This document shows, in pieces, positions 9,402-18,757 of a stretch of DNA of 64,000 nucleotides. Origin of the DNA: Alkalibacillus flavidus (GTDB lineage: Bacteria > Bacillota > Bacilli > Bacillales > Alkalibacillaceae); contig NZ_JBEPMX010000002.1 of the NCBI RefSeq assembly GCF_040545925.1, positions 124,001 through 188,000 on the forward strand, written 5' to 3'. The notes under the pieces are model-generated. The model was given only the letters and a program-made list of their open reading frames with translations. It made no database searches and was not told where the DNA came from. Position numbers and translations under genes: made by a program. Positions within the stretch are counted from its first letter, which is position 1; every line of letters begins with the position of its first letter.

Positions 9402-11728
9402 ATTATCGACTCCTTCGGCAATAACGCATGGTCTAATACGTCATCTAAATGACTCACTTTAATAAATGTCAGTTGGTCACGAACGCTATCAGGTATATCT
9501 TCTAAATCTTTATCATTATCTTGTGGCATAATAATCGTCGTTAACCCAGCACGGTGGGCACTTAACGATTTCTCTTTTAAGCCACCAATTGGTAGCACCC
9601 GACCACGCAATGTGATTTCACCTGTCATACCGACTTCTTTTCTCACTGGTCGATTCGTGAAAGCCGATACTAAAGCTGTAGCAATCGTGATACCAGCAGA
9701 TGGACCGTCTTTAGGAGTCGCGCCTTCTGGGACGTGTATATGGACGTCGTATTTATCATAAAAATCCGCTTCTAAATCAAATTCATTAGCTCGAGCTCTT
9801 ACATAACTAAAGGCCGCTTGTGCCGATTCTTGCATCACATCACCTAATTTACCGGTTAACGTTAATTTACCAGTACCTTGAACGATCGAAACTTCAACAG
9901 CTAACGTATCGCCTCCCGCTTGTGTATAGGCTAGGCCTGTCGCGGTTCCGATTTGATGCTGTTGTTCAGCCTGTCCGTATCTAAATTTCGGTTTTCCTAA
10001 CAATTCTTCTAATTGATTTTCTGTGACAACGACACGTTTTTTCTCTTCAGACACAATTTTCTTCGCTGCTTTTCGGCAAATTGACGCAATTTCTCTTTCT
10101 AAATTACGGACACCTGCTTCACGTGTGTACATACGCACGAGCTTTAAAATCGCATCATCACGAAATTGTAACTTTGATTTCGTCAAACCATTCTCCTCAA
10201 GCTGTTTCGGAATTAAATGTTGTTTCGAAATATGCAATTTCTCAAGCTCCGTATATCCTGCAATCGAAATCACTTCCATACGGTCAAGCAATGGTGCTGG
10301 AATCGTCGATAAATTATTCGCTGTCGCGATAAACATCACTTTAGATAAGTCATACGGTTCTTCGATAAAATGGTCACTAAACTTATCGTTTTGTTCAGGA
10401 TCCAATACTTCGAGCATAGCAGATGACGGATCCCCACGAAAATCGCTCGCCATTTTATCGATTTCATCTAATAAAAATACAGGATTCACTGTACCTGCTG
10501 ATTTCATGCTTTGCATAATTCGACCTGGCATCGCACCGACGTAAGTCCGGCGATGACCTCGAATTTCGGCCTCGTCACGCACCCCGCCTAGAGATGCACG
10601 GACAAACTCACGACCAATTGAACGCGCGACTGATTGAGCGAGTGACGTTTTACCAACTCCTGGTGGTCCGACTAAACATAAGATAGGCCCACTCGTCGAG
10701 TCCGTCAGTTGTTGAACCGCTAAATACTCTAAGACACGCTCTTTCACACGTTCGAGTCCATAATGATCTTCATCTAACACATGTTCAGCACGACTGACAT
10801 CTAAATTATCTTCCGTTTCATTTGTCCAAGGTAATGCGATGAGCCATTCAATATAATTACGAATGACGGAGCTTTCCGCAGAACTTTGTGGCACTTTTTC
10901 GTAGCGACTTAATTCCTTATGTGCGATTCCTTCTATACGCTCTGGCATTTCTGCATCTTCTATCTTCTCTTTTAATTCTTCGATTTCACCCGTTTTACCA
11001 TCACGTTCGCCTAATTCCTTTTGAATCGCTTTTAACTGTTCACGTAAATAATACTCGCGTTGCGTTCGTTCCATCGAACGTTTCACACGCTGACCAATTT
11101 TCTTTTCCATCGACAGAACTTCTTTTTCGTTCTGAATCACTTGGATGAGATAGTCTAAACGCTCTGGCACGTTGACTGTTTCTAGAACGTGCTGTTTTTG
11201 TTCAATTTTAAGCGAGAGATGAGACGTGACGATGTCGGCTAAATGGCTAGATTCTTCAATATCTTTAACCGTGTCATACGTTTCACGTTTTGTTTTTTTT
11301 GATACTTTTGTATATTCGTTAAATTGACGCGTTAACATTCGCATTTGTGCTTGTTCTTCTGTTTCATCACCATGTTCATCGTAAATCGTGTCGTACGTTA
11401 CGGTCATAAATGGATCATTTTGTTCGTACGTTTTAACTTGAGCTCTCTCGATGCCTTCAATTAAAATACGACTCGTCCCATTCGGCAACTTCACCATTTG
11501 TTTAATATGTGCCACAGTTCCAACGTCAAAAATATCTGACTGCGTTGGATTTTGGACAGACGAATCACGCTGAGCGACTAAAAGAAGTCGATGATCACCC
11601 ATCATGGCCTCTTCTAATGCCTTAATCGAATGCTCTCGCCCGACATCAAGGTGTTGTACCATGGATGGATATATCACAACACCACGTAATGGGAGTAACG
11701 GCAATACCGCTTCTGATTGTTGGCTCAT
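9398..11728 (-). CDS. lonA: ATP-dependent protease LonA
   Basis: Lon degrades damaged and regulatory proteins in the cytoplasm. From the ATG at 11728 the protein has 776 residues: an N-terminal substrate domain (PLLPLRGVVIYP), AAA+ Walker A GPPGVGKT (354-361), Walker B FLLDEIDK, and a C-terminal protease domain with catalytic S677 in KDGPSAG and K720 in GGLKEKSL. I rejected a start 23 codons upstream because GTGGAGGTG lies nine bases before 11728 and family members begin here. No lonB lies between clpX and lonA, unlike B. subtilis. Confidence 0.96.
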   Translation of the reverse strand: MSQQSEAVLPLLPLRGVVIYPSMVQHLDVGREHSIKALEEAMMGDHRLLLVAQRDSSVQNPTQSDIFDVGTVAHIKQMVKLPNGTSRILIEGIERAQVKTYEQNDPFMTVTYDTIYDEHGDETEEQAQMRMLTRQFNEYTKVSKKTKRETYDTVKDIEESSHLADIVTSHLSLKIEQKQHVLETVNVPERLDYLIQVIQNEKEVLSMEKKIGQRVKRSMERTQREYYLREQLKAIQKELGERDGKTGEIEELKEKIEDAEMPERIEGIAHKELSRYEKVPQSSAESSVIRNYIEWLIALPWTNETEDNLDVSRAEHVLDEDHYGLERVKERVLEYLAVQQLTDSTSGPILCLVGPPGVGKTSLAQSVARSIGREFVRASLGGVRDEAEIRGHRRTYVGAMPGRIMQSMKSAGTVNPVFLLDEIDKMASDFRGDPSSAMLEVLDPEQNDKFSDHFIEEPYDLSKVMFIATANNLSTIPAPLLDRMEVISIAGYTELEKLHISKQHLIPKQLEENGLTKSKLQFRDDAILKLVRMYTREAGVRNLEREIASICRKAAKKIVSEEKKRVVVTENQLEELLGKPKFRYGQAEQQHQIGTATGLAYTQAGGDTLAVEVSIVQGTGKLTLTGKLGDVMQESAQAAFSYVRARANEFDLEADFYDKYDVHIHVPEGATPKDGPSAGITIATALVSAFTNRPVRKEVGMTGEITLRGRVLPIGGLKEKSLSAHRAGLTTIIMPQDNDKDLEDIPDSVRDQLTFIKVSHLDDVLDHALLPKESII

Positions 11729-11831
11729 CTTCGTACACCTCCACTTGCAATTGCAATGCCAATTATCATAACCATTGATTGCTTTTAGTTTATTCATTCC
11801 GTTTCATTTCATTAGTTGGATATAACATACA

Positions 11832-11869
11832 TAAAAAGGGTACTCTCACCTATGATGAGGAGAGTACCC
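11832..11869 (-). terminator. Terminator between clpX and lonA
   Basis: A perfect 10-bp stem (11838-11847 with 11860-11869) is followed by five T residues on the minus strand. It ends the clpX transcript, so lonA probably has its own promoter in the short space before 11728. Confidence 0.9.
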
Positions 11870-11899
11870 TCTTGTTATCACATATCGTGATGTTGCTCT

Positions 11900-13177
11900 T
11901 TATGCACTTTCTCTAGGTGATTGCTTATTTTGATCAATGACTGTGCCGTCTTCCATGACTAACGTCGGTTTTCCGTTTTCTTCTTCAACCGTTTCGCGCG
12001 TAATGATACATTTCTCAATGTCGTCACGAGACGGTAATTCGAACATCACGTCTAACATAATATCTTCGATGATTGAACGCAGTCCTCGTGCTCCAGTGTT
12101 ACGTTCAATCGCTTTATTCGCAATAGCGCGTAACGCATCATCGCGTAGTTCAAGTTCAACGCCATCAATTTCAAACAGTTTTTCATATTGTTTGGATAAC
12201 GCGTTTTTCGGTTGCGTTAAAATATCAACTAACGCGTCTTCATCTAATGGCGTTAAGCTACCAATAACCGGTAGACGGCCGATAAACTCTGGAATTAACC
12301 CATAACGTAACAAGTCTTCTGGTAATACTTGTGTAAGCAGTTCTGACTCTTCTAACTGTTCACCTGTTGATTCTGAACCAAAACCAATCACACGCTCGCC
12401 TAGACGACGTTTAACCGTTTGATCAATGCCATCGAATGCGCCGCCGACGATAAAGAGAACATTCGTCGTATCAATTTGAATGAATTCTTGATGAGGATGT
12501 TTACGTCCACCTTGTGGCGGTACACTTGCTTGCGTTCCTTCTAAAATCTTAAGCAATGCTTGTTGAACACCTTCACCTGACACGTCACGCGTGATCGATG
12601 GATTTTCTGATTTTCGAGCGACTTTGTCGATCTCATCAATGTAAATAATTCCTTTTTCAGCTTTTTCAACATCATAATCAGCTGCTTGGATTAATTTGAG
12701 GAGGATGTTCTCGACATCTTCACCGACATAACCTGCTTCTGTTAATGATGTTGCATCAGCAATGGCAAACGGGACATTCAAAATACGTGCCATCGTTTGT
12801 GCGAGCAATGTCTTACCACTACCCGTTGGCCCTAATAAGAGGATATTACTTTTCGATAATTCAACATCGTCTTCTTTACTGCTCGAATTAATACGTTTGT
12901 AATGGTTATAAACTGCTACAGATAGAGATTTTTTCGCTTCTTCTTGACCGATGACATAATCGTCTAGAATGTCGCAAATCTCTTTCGGTTTAGGCAGTTC
13001 TGTCATTTCTTCTTGCTCAGTTGATCCTAATTCTTCTTCAACAATTTCTGTGCATAATTCAATACATTCATCACATATATAAACACCAGGTCCTGCCACT
13101 AGCTTGCGGACTTGATCTTGTGTTTTACCGCAAAATGAACATTTAAGCTGTCCTTTTTCATCACTAAATTTAAACAT
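11900..13177 (-). CDS. clpX: ATP-dependent Clp protease ATP-binding subunit ClpX
   Basis: ClpX is the AAA+ unfoldase that delivers substrates to ClpP. The 425 residues contain the N-terminal C4 zinc-binding domain (C13, C16, C35, C38), Walker A GPTGSGKT (116-123), Walker B IIYIDEIDK, the GYVGEDVE pore loop, and the ClpP-contacting IGF loop (RVIGFGSE). GGGGTG lies five bases before the ATG. The gene is transcribed alone from its own promoter. Confidence 0.97.
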   Translation of the reverse strand: MFKFSDEKGQLKCSFCGKTQDQVRKLVAGPGVYICDECIELCTEIVEEELGSTEQEEMTELPKPKEICDILDDYVIGQEEAKKSLSVAVYNHYKRINSSSKEDDVELSKSNILLLGPTGSGKTLLAQTMARILNVPFAIADATSLTEAGYVGEDVENILLKLIQAADYDVEKAEKGIIYIDEIDKVARKSENPSITRDVSGEGVQQALLKILEGTQASVPPQGGRKHPHQEFIQIDTTNVLFIVGGAFDGIDQTVKRRLGERVIGFGSESTGEQLEESELLTQVLPEDLLRYGLIPEFIGRLPVIGSLTPLDEDALVDILTQPKNALSKQYEKLFEIDGVELELRDDALRAIANKAIERNTGARGLRSIIEDIMLDVMFELPSRDDIEKCIITRETVEEENGKPTLVMEDGTVIDQNKQSPRESA

Positions 13178-13306
13178 ACTTTCACCCCATACATGAACTG
13201 TTATATGTTAACTCATTCAACATATATCTTATGATTTAATTTGACGTAATAAATGATGTTTCATACTCAATTTTATGATGAACCATCCATTTATACTACA
13301 TTACCC

Positions 13307-13335
13307 ATTATGTACTTCTCAATCGAATTAGTCAA
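13307..13335 (-). promoter_or_regulatory. Candidate sigma-A promoter of clpX
   Basis: On the minus strand TTGACT (13330-13335) and CATAAT (13307-13312) are separated by 17 bases, about 130 bases before the clpX ATG. I see no CtsR-type tandem heptads nearby. The rest of the 289-base gap to tig holds only the tig terminator. Confidence 0.45.
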
Positions 13336-13420
13336 AAGAAAAACTTTAGTCTTATTATATGTCTTGACCAAGGTATCATGTTACAAACTTACTTTAAAAT
13401 TAAATGGTTAATAATAGTGT

Positions 13421-13450
13421 AAAACAAGGCACGTTGATATAACGCGCCTT
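13421..13450 (-). terminator. Terminator after tig
   Basis: A 10-bp stem with one wobble pair (13426-13435 with 13441-13450) is followed by a short T-run on the minus strand, just after the tig stop codon. Confidence 0.8.
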
Positions 13451-13466
13451 GTTGCTTCACTATCAT

Positions 13467-14753
13467 TTATGCTGTTTTTGCGTTTTCTGCTAAGAAGTCG
13501 ATAGCTTTTTTAAGTTTTAAATCTTCGTTAAGCGCATCAGTATTACCGCCAAGCATTTGTTTTAATTGCTCAACGTCTGTTTGATACATTGACGCCATTT
13601 CTTGCAACTGATCTTCAATATCTTGTTCTGTCACTTCTAAGTTTTCAGCTGCAGCAATCGCTTCTAACGTTAAGTTCGTACGTACACGTTTGCCTGCATC
13701 TTCACGCATTTGTTCTTTCAAGTCATCTTCGCTTTGACCTGCGAATTGGTAATACATATCAAGCGTCATGCCTTGCATTTGTAAGCGTTGTTCGAACTCT
13801 TGTAGCATACGATCTAATTCAGAATCAACCATAGCATCTGGAATTTCAACCGTTGCGTTTTCAGACGCTTTCTCGACAAGTTGCTCACGTTTTTCTTGGT
13901 CAGCATCTTGTTCTTTCTGTTCTTGTAAACGCTGCTTCGTGTTTTCACGTAGCTCGTCTAATGTTTCTACATTATTATCAACATCTTTAGCGAATTCATC
14001 ATCAAGCTCTGGCACTTCTTTTGCTTTCACTTCATGAATCTTCACTTTGAACGTTGTTTCTTTACCAGCTAAGTCTTCAGCTTGGTAATCTTCTGGGAAT
14101 GTCACTTGGATTTCTGTGTCTTCGCCAGCTGTCTTACCAACTAACTGCTCTTCAAATCCTGGGATGAACTGGCCAGATCCTACTTCTAATGTATGGTTTT
14201 CAGCAGATCCACCTTCAAACGCTTCACCGTCTAAATAACCTTCGAAATCGATAACGACTGTGTCGCCTTCTTCAACTTGTCCTTCTTCTTTCACGACAAG
14301 TTCAGCGTGTTTTTCTTGAAGAGAAGCTAGTTCTTCTTCTACTTCTTCATCACTAACTGACGTATCTTGTTCTTCTACTTCTAAGCCTTTGTATTCGCCT
14401 AGTTCAACTTCAGGTTTAACCGTTACTGTCGCTTTGAAAATAAGCGGTTGACCTTTTTCGATTTGTTCAACGTCAACGTCAGGACGATCAACTGGTGTAA
14501 TGCCCGTCTCTTCTACTGCTTGCATATAAGCATCTGGTAGTACAATATCAACAGCATCTTGATAAAGTGACTCAACACCGAAACGTTGTTCGAAAATGCC
14601 ACGTGGCACTTTTCCTTTACGGAAACCTGGCACTTGAATGTCTTTTACTACTTTTTTGAAGGCTTGGTCTAATGCTTTATCGAATTCTTTCGCATCTACT
14701 TCTACCGTTAAGACGCCTTCATTACCTTCTTTCTTTTCCCATTTTGCTGACAT
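13467..14753 (-). CDS. tig: Trigger factor, ribosome-bound chaperone and prolyl isomerase
   Basis: Trigger factor binds nascent chains at ribosomal protein L23. The 428 residues show the ribosome-binding N-domain with the VPGFRKGKVPR signature, the FKBP-type isomerase domain around 150-245, and the helical C-terminal chaperone domain. I chose the ATG at 14753 (MSAKWEKKEGNEGVLTVEV), which has GGAGGGAAG upstream and matches homologues; the upstream ATG adds six residues without a ribosome site. The protein is strongly acidic. Confidence 0.96.
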   Translation of the reverse strand: MSAKWEKKEGNEGVLTVEVDAKEFDKALDQAFKKVVKDIQVPGFRKGKVPRGIFEQRFGVESLYQDAVDIVLPDAYMQAVEETGITPVDRPDVDVEQIEKGQPLIFKATVTVKPEVELGEYKGLEVEEQDTSVSDEEVEEELASLQEKHAELVVKEEGQVEEGDTVVIDFEGYLDGEAFEGGSAENHTLEVGSGQFIPGFEEQLVGKTAGEDTEIQVTFPEDYQAEDLAGKETTFKVKIHEVKAKEVPELDDEFAKDVDNNVETLDELRENTKQRLQEQKEQDADQEKREQLVEKASENATVEIPDAMVDSELDRMLQEFEQRLQMQGMTLDMYYQFAGQSEDDLKEQMREDAGKRVRTNLTLEAIAAAENLEVTEQDIEDQLQEMASMYQTDVEQLKQMLGGNTDALNEDLKLKKAIDFLAENAKTA

Positions 14754-14837
14754 AAATCTTCCCTCCAACATCTATTCATCTACTATATTATCGTTTGAGT
14801 CATGCATTTCTATAATCATGCATAATGCAACCACTAT

Positions 14838-14865
14838 ATTATAACATAGAAATTTCGACGTTCAA
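14838..14865 (-). promoter_or_regulatory. Candidate sigma-A promoter of tig
   Basis: TTGAAC (14860-14865) and TATAAT (14838-14843) on the minus strand are separated by 16 bases, about 85 bases before the tig start, within the 130-base gap after ysoA. Confidence 0.6.
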
Positions 14866-14885
14866 CACTCATGATGAACTAAATT

Positions 14886-15881
14886 TTATTCACCAATTTG
14901 TGAAAAATAATTTTTTTCTAAACGCTCAATTTCATCCATCCATTCACGCTGTTGAGTAGTGGCTTCCTCTCGTACATCAACATCTTCATTCAGTTGTAAG
15001 TATTGTTGCGCTAGTTTCAATACAGCTTCACCTAAATTTTTAACATTGTCATCAGACGGTTGAGGCGCGAACGGAAATTTTATGTATAAATAGCGATATA
15101 AAATCTGTTTAACAAATTCATATAACGTCGGGTCACCTTGTTCAATATGTTCTAAGTAATCAAGGACACTTTGCGAGAACGATGTGTTTAATACGTCCTT
15201 TAAGGCAACAGGTGTCACATGATTCGATTCGCCAAACTTTTCGACTTCAACCTGATGATCAACTTCTTCTTCCATAAACCATTGTAAAATACCTGTTTTG
15301 ATCACTGGATTAAGTCTCGTGTCACTTAAATACGGTTTAATTAATTCTATATGCGGTCCGACATCGAACTTCCGATGGTAAGATAAAAGCTTCCACTGTT
15401 CTTGAAAGTTTCCGTTCTCAAGCGATTCGATGAAATGATTAATATGTTCTTCAGATTCAGCCTCCGTTGCTGATTCACGCATATCAGTACTTACATCATA
15501 TAATTGTTGAAAAGCATCTCGATAATCAAACGGAATCGTTTCTGTTTGAAAGATCTCATCTAACAATTCAATTAATTCACGGTACTGACTTGTTTGAAAT
15601 AAAATCGTTAAATAAATATGTAAATACTTATAGTAATTGTCCTCATCTTCTCTCATAAGCCGTCTACATAAACTTATCGCTTCTTCATAACGATTCAATT
15701 CAACATATGCAATCACTTTCGCTGTAATAATATCATGTGAGGCTTCATTGAAATCTTCCAATTTTTTAATATGTAATAAGGCTTCTTCATAATATTTTTG
15801 TTGTATTGCATCGAATGTTTTCTCTTCTAATTCTTTTCGCCATCCTGGGAACATCACGACCCCTTGCTTATTATCATTCAT
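14886..15881 (-). CDS. ysoA: TPR-repeat protein YsoA
   Basis: The 331-residue acidic protein contains helical tetratricopeptide-type repeats, clearest at about 20-115 (YYEEALLHIKKLEDF, RYEEAISLCRRLM). It is the counterpart of B. subtilis YsoA, which also lies directly upstream of tig. No catalytic motif is seen; a scaffold or adaptor role is only an inference from TPR architecture. GGAGGTG precedes the ATG by seven bases. Confidence 0.8.
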   Translation of the reverse strand: MNDNKQGVVMFPGWRKELEEKTFDAIQQKYYEEALLHIKKLEDFNEASHDIITAKVIAYVELNRYEEAISLCRRLMREDEDNYYKYLHIYLTILFQTSQYRELIELLDEIFQTETIPFDYRDAFQQLYDVSTDMRESATEAESEEHINHFIESLENGNFQEQWKLLSYHRKFDVGPHIELIKPYLSDTRLNPVIKTGILQWFMEEEVDHQVEVEKFGESNHVTPVALKDVLNTSFSQSVLDYLEHIEQGDPTLYEFVKQILYRYLYIKFPFAPQPSDDNVKNLGEAVLKLAQQYLQLNEDVDVREEATTQQREWMDEIERLEKNYFSQIGE

Positions 15882-16025
15882 CTTTATTCACCTCCTTCAA
15901 TCGTATTATGTAGTTTACCCGATTCCCTTCATAAAAAAACATGACCAAACTAAGTCTATTGTATCAGAAAAATCACAAGACCACGCTTGTTTTTCGTGAT
16001 ATTCACTTAAAATGATCAATTTATG

Positions 16026-16880
16026 TTACACATAATAATGTAGTATGCGATCGACCGATTTACCATAGGCTTCACCGAAAATATTTAAATGTACGAGCAA
16101 GAAGAACAGTTGATAGAGTGGTTTCAATTCTTCATAATCAGATCCAATCGATAAAACAGATCGATAACCGTCATAAAAAGATGACGAAAAACCGCCAAAT
16201 AAATCCGCAAATGCCAATTCAAAATAACGATCTCCATACAAAAACGATGGATCGATAACATATGGCTTGCCTTCTTGATCAAACATCCAATTCCCGTTCC
16301 ATAAATCACCGTGTAAATAAGACGGTGGTGGATCTTTTGGCACAATACGTTCGATTTGGTCCAATAATTGGTTTAATTTATTCGCCCTTTGCCCTTTCAT
16401 AACGCCGAGTGATTCCCCAATCGTCATTTGATTTCTTAAACGTTGATCACGATAATACTTAGCCCAATTGTCATATAACCCATTCGGTTGCTTAAGCGTG
16501 CCTACATATGTAAAGTCACTGAATCCATATTGGGAATGAGTGTGGTGATGGAGTTGAGCGATCTTTTGACCCAAGATCGCTTCATCAAATCCTCGCTTAG
16601 GCTGAACCCATTCTAAAATCAAATAACTTGGATGGTTCTCATCACTAAAATCGATGACCTCTGGTACATGGACTGTATGTGTTGAGGCAATACGTTTTAA
16701 TCCCTCTACTTCACGTTCAAAAAATGACTCTGGTCCCTCACGATTCGTTTTCACAAAAAAACGTCCATCCGATGTTTTTACATCAAAACTATCATTAATG
16801 TCGCCACCTGACACTGGGACTACGCTATCTACAATGGTTGATGTTGCTTTTTCAACGATTCGTTTAATATGCTCTGGCAT
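16026..16880 (-). CDS. Fructosamine kinase family protein
   Basis: This is a small-molecule kinase of the fructosamine/ketosamine-3-kinase family (aminoglycoside phosphotransferase fold), expected to phosphorylate glycated amines so that they decompose. The 284 residues show the catalytic loop HGDLWNGN (190-197), the metal-binding aspartate D210 in VIDPSFLYGDR, and the family-typical FELAFADLFGGF. The frame opens at a TTG 21 bases upstream, but AAAGGGTG is spaced for the double ATG at 16883/16880. It is divergent from the potassium channel gene. The physiological substrate is not known. Confidence 0.85.
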   Translation of the reverse strand: MPEHIKRIVEKATSTIVDSVVPVSGGDINDSFDVKTSDGRFFVKTNREGPESFFEREVEGLKRIASTHTVHVPEVIDFSDENHPSYLILEWVQPKRGFDEAILGQKIAQLHHHTHSQYGFSDFTYVGTLKQPNGLYDNWAKYYRDQRLRNQMTIGESLGVMKGQRANKLNQLLDQIERIVPKDPPPSYLHGDLWNGNWMFDQEGKPYVIDPSFLYGDRYFELAFADLFGGFSSSFYDGYRSVLSIGSDYEELKPLYQLFFLLVHLNIFGEAYGKSVDRILHYYV

Positions 16881-17021
16881 CATAAAACACCCTTTTTTCA
16901 AAGCTTGTTATACCCTTCATTATAAGTTGTCCTTCTAATATGTGAAATAACCATCTACAATTTCGTTCCTTTAATTTTTCGCTTATAATAAATGATAAAG
17001 CGTGCTAAATGGAGGAATTGA

Positions 17022-17741
17022 ATGAGTTCAAAAATCAAAACAGCTTATGAAGTAACCTTATTTTCCCTCGCTCTGACAGCCGTGTTATTAATGTGGTCGG
17101 ACAATCAAACTTCAATCATCATTAATCGTATAGTTTGGATTGTATTCGTCATCGATTTCTCGATTCGACTATACTCTACAAACGATAAATGGCGTTATAT
17201 CAAAAAGAACCCATTTGATTTAATTGCCATTATACCATTCGATGCCATTTTTCAGTTAGCGCGTGTTGCTCGTCTAATACGATTTGTTCGCGTGTTATTA
17301 CTAGCGAAACATTATTTCAAACCTTTTTGGGCTATTATGCGAACGAACAATTTAGACAAGGTCATCGCATTTTCTATCATTCTTGTTCTATTGACTTCTA
17401 TTCCGATTATGTATATTGAACCAAGCATCGATACGTACCAAGATGCCTTGTGGTGGTCTATCGTAACAGCGACAACAGTTGGTTATGGGGACATTTCACC
17501 TGTAACCGGTTTAGGTCGTATGATTGCGATGATTCTAATGTTTGTCGGTATTGGTTTAATCGGTATGATTACCGGTTCGATCGCCACTTACTTTATAAAA
17601 GATGAAGCAAGCGAAGACCATACTATTCTCCATATCAAACATGAACTCGACCGCTTTGAGGAACTCGAGCCACACGAAGTCGACCGACTGATTACATTAA
17701 TGCAAACGCTGAAAAATGAAAAATTAGACCATACTAAATAA
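17022..17741 (+). CDS. Voltage-gated-type potassium channel
   Basis: The 239-residue protein has six membrane segments: a voltage-sensor-like S1-S4 and a pore. S4 carries arginines at three-residue spacing (R81, R84, R87, R90). The selectivity filter is TVGYGD (152-157). The C-terminal tail is short, charged and probably a coiled coil (about 195-239); there is no RCK domain. GGAGG precedes the ATG and a TATAAT lies at 16984-16989, although no clear -35 accompanies it. A perfect terminator follows. The gating mode is inferred from the family. Confidence 0.92.
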   Translation: MSSKIKTAYEVTLFSLALTAVLLMWSDNQTSIIINRIVWIVFVIDFSIRLYSTNDKWRYIKKNPFDLIAIIPFDAIFQLARVARLIRFVRVLLLAKHYFKPFWAIMRTNNLDKVIAFSIILVLLTSIPIMYIEPSIDTYQDALWWSIVTATTVGYGDISPVTGLGRMIAMILMFVGIGLIGMITGSIATYFIKDEASEDHTILHIKHELDRFEELEPHEVDRLITLMQTLKNEKLDHTK

Positions 17742-17779
17742 GCGAATTCGAACTATACTATAGCTCGAATTCGCTTTTA
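17742..17779 (+). terminator. Terminator after the potassium channel gene
   Basis: A perfect 10-bp stem (17742-17751 with 17765-17774) is followed by TTTTA on the plus strand, starting one base after the channel stop. It also lies 46 bases past the lipA stop, but the T-run is weak in that direction. Confidence 0.85.
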
Positions 17780-17824
17780 ATAATTGGCGAACCATATGGC
17801 TTTCGGATTTCAATTCTTCAACAT

Positions 17825-18757
17825 TTAAAAAACCGACTTACCTTCTTGCTCCTCTACACCTTTCATATACTTAATCCGATTTTGCGTCGCGGCATTCACT
17901 TGTTCATCGGCATGATAAGAAGAGCGGACAAGTGGTCCTGCTTCACAATGGCTAAACCCTTTTGCTAACGCTATCTCTTTTAACTCTTCAAACTCATCTG
18001 GATGATAATAACGTTCTACATTTAGATGTTTACGTGTTGGTTGTAGATATTGACCAATTGTTACAATATCTACATTGTGAGCTCGTAAATCATCAAGCGC
18101 TTCAATTAGTTCTTCTTTCGTCTCACCTAAGCCAACCATGATACTTGATTTAGTCGGGGTGTTCGGAGCTATCTCTTTGACTCGTCTCAACAATTCCAAA
18201 GATCGTTCATATCTTGCGATCGCTCGAACTTTTTTCGTTAGGCGTTGTACCGTTTCGATATTGTGATTAAATATATCCGGTTCACTATCCATTAATGTAT
18301 GAAGGCTTTCGTAATCCCCTTTCATATCAGATGGTAATATTTCGATACTACATGTCGGATTCTCACGACGTATAGCGCGAACGGTTTCGGCAAAAACTGC
18401 AGCCCCGCCATCATTAAGATCATCCCGAGCAACTGACGTCACGACAACATGCTTTAATCCCATCACTTTAACAGAATCAGCAACTCGCTGCGGCTCGCCC
18501 CAATCTAATTCATTAGGCAAGCCCGTTTTAACTGCACAAAAACGACAGCCTCTTGTACATGTGTCACCTAAAATCATAAATGTTGCTGTTTGTCGTTCGC
18601 TCCAACATTCGTGTATATTTGGGCACTGCGCTTCTTCACACACTGTGTTCAAACGATTATCGCGCATTAATTTTTTTAAGCTTTTATACGATTTGTTTGT
18701 GTTGAGTCGTGTTTTTAACCATTCAGGTTTACGGATGTACGTGTTTTGACTAGTCAT
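17825..18757 (-). CDS. lipA: Lipoyl synthase
   Basis: This radical-SAM enzyme inserts two sulfurs into the octanoyl chain on lipoyl domains. The 310 residues show the auxiliary cluster cysteines C40, C45 and C51 (CEEAQCPNIHEC) and the SAM cluster C67, C71 and C74 (CTRGCRFC). The ATG overlaps the end of lipM by 8 bases, so the two are translated from one message. Octanoyl transfer and sulfur insertion are thus encoded together here. Confidence 0.97.
   Translation of the reverse strand: MTSQNTYIRKPEWLKTRLNTNKSYKSLKKLMRDNRLNTVCEEAQCPNIHECWSERQTATFMILGDTCTRGCRFCAVKTGLPNELDWGEPQRVADSVKVMGLKHVVVTSVARDDLNDGGAAVFAETVRAIRRENPTCSIEILPSDMKGDYESLHTLMDSEPDIFNHNIETVQRLTKKVRAIARYERSLELLRRVKEIAPNTPTKSSIMVGLGETKEELIEALDDLRAHNVDIVTIGQYLQPTRKHLNVERYYHPDEFEELKEIALAKGFSHCEAGPLVRSSYHADEQVNAATQNRIKYMKGVEEQEGKSVF

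Noticed and set aside
10023..10544. Plus-strand frame of 173 codons inside lonA
   Set aside because: It lies antisense to the conserved AAA+ region of Lon, has no ribosome site, and its composition is that of the complementary strand.
15960..16000. Weak hairpin between ysoA and the fructosamine kinase gene
   Set aside because: The stem needs a seven-base bulge, so I did not list it as a terminator.
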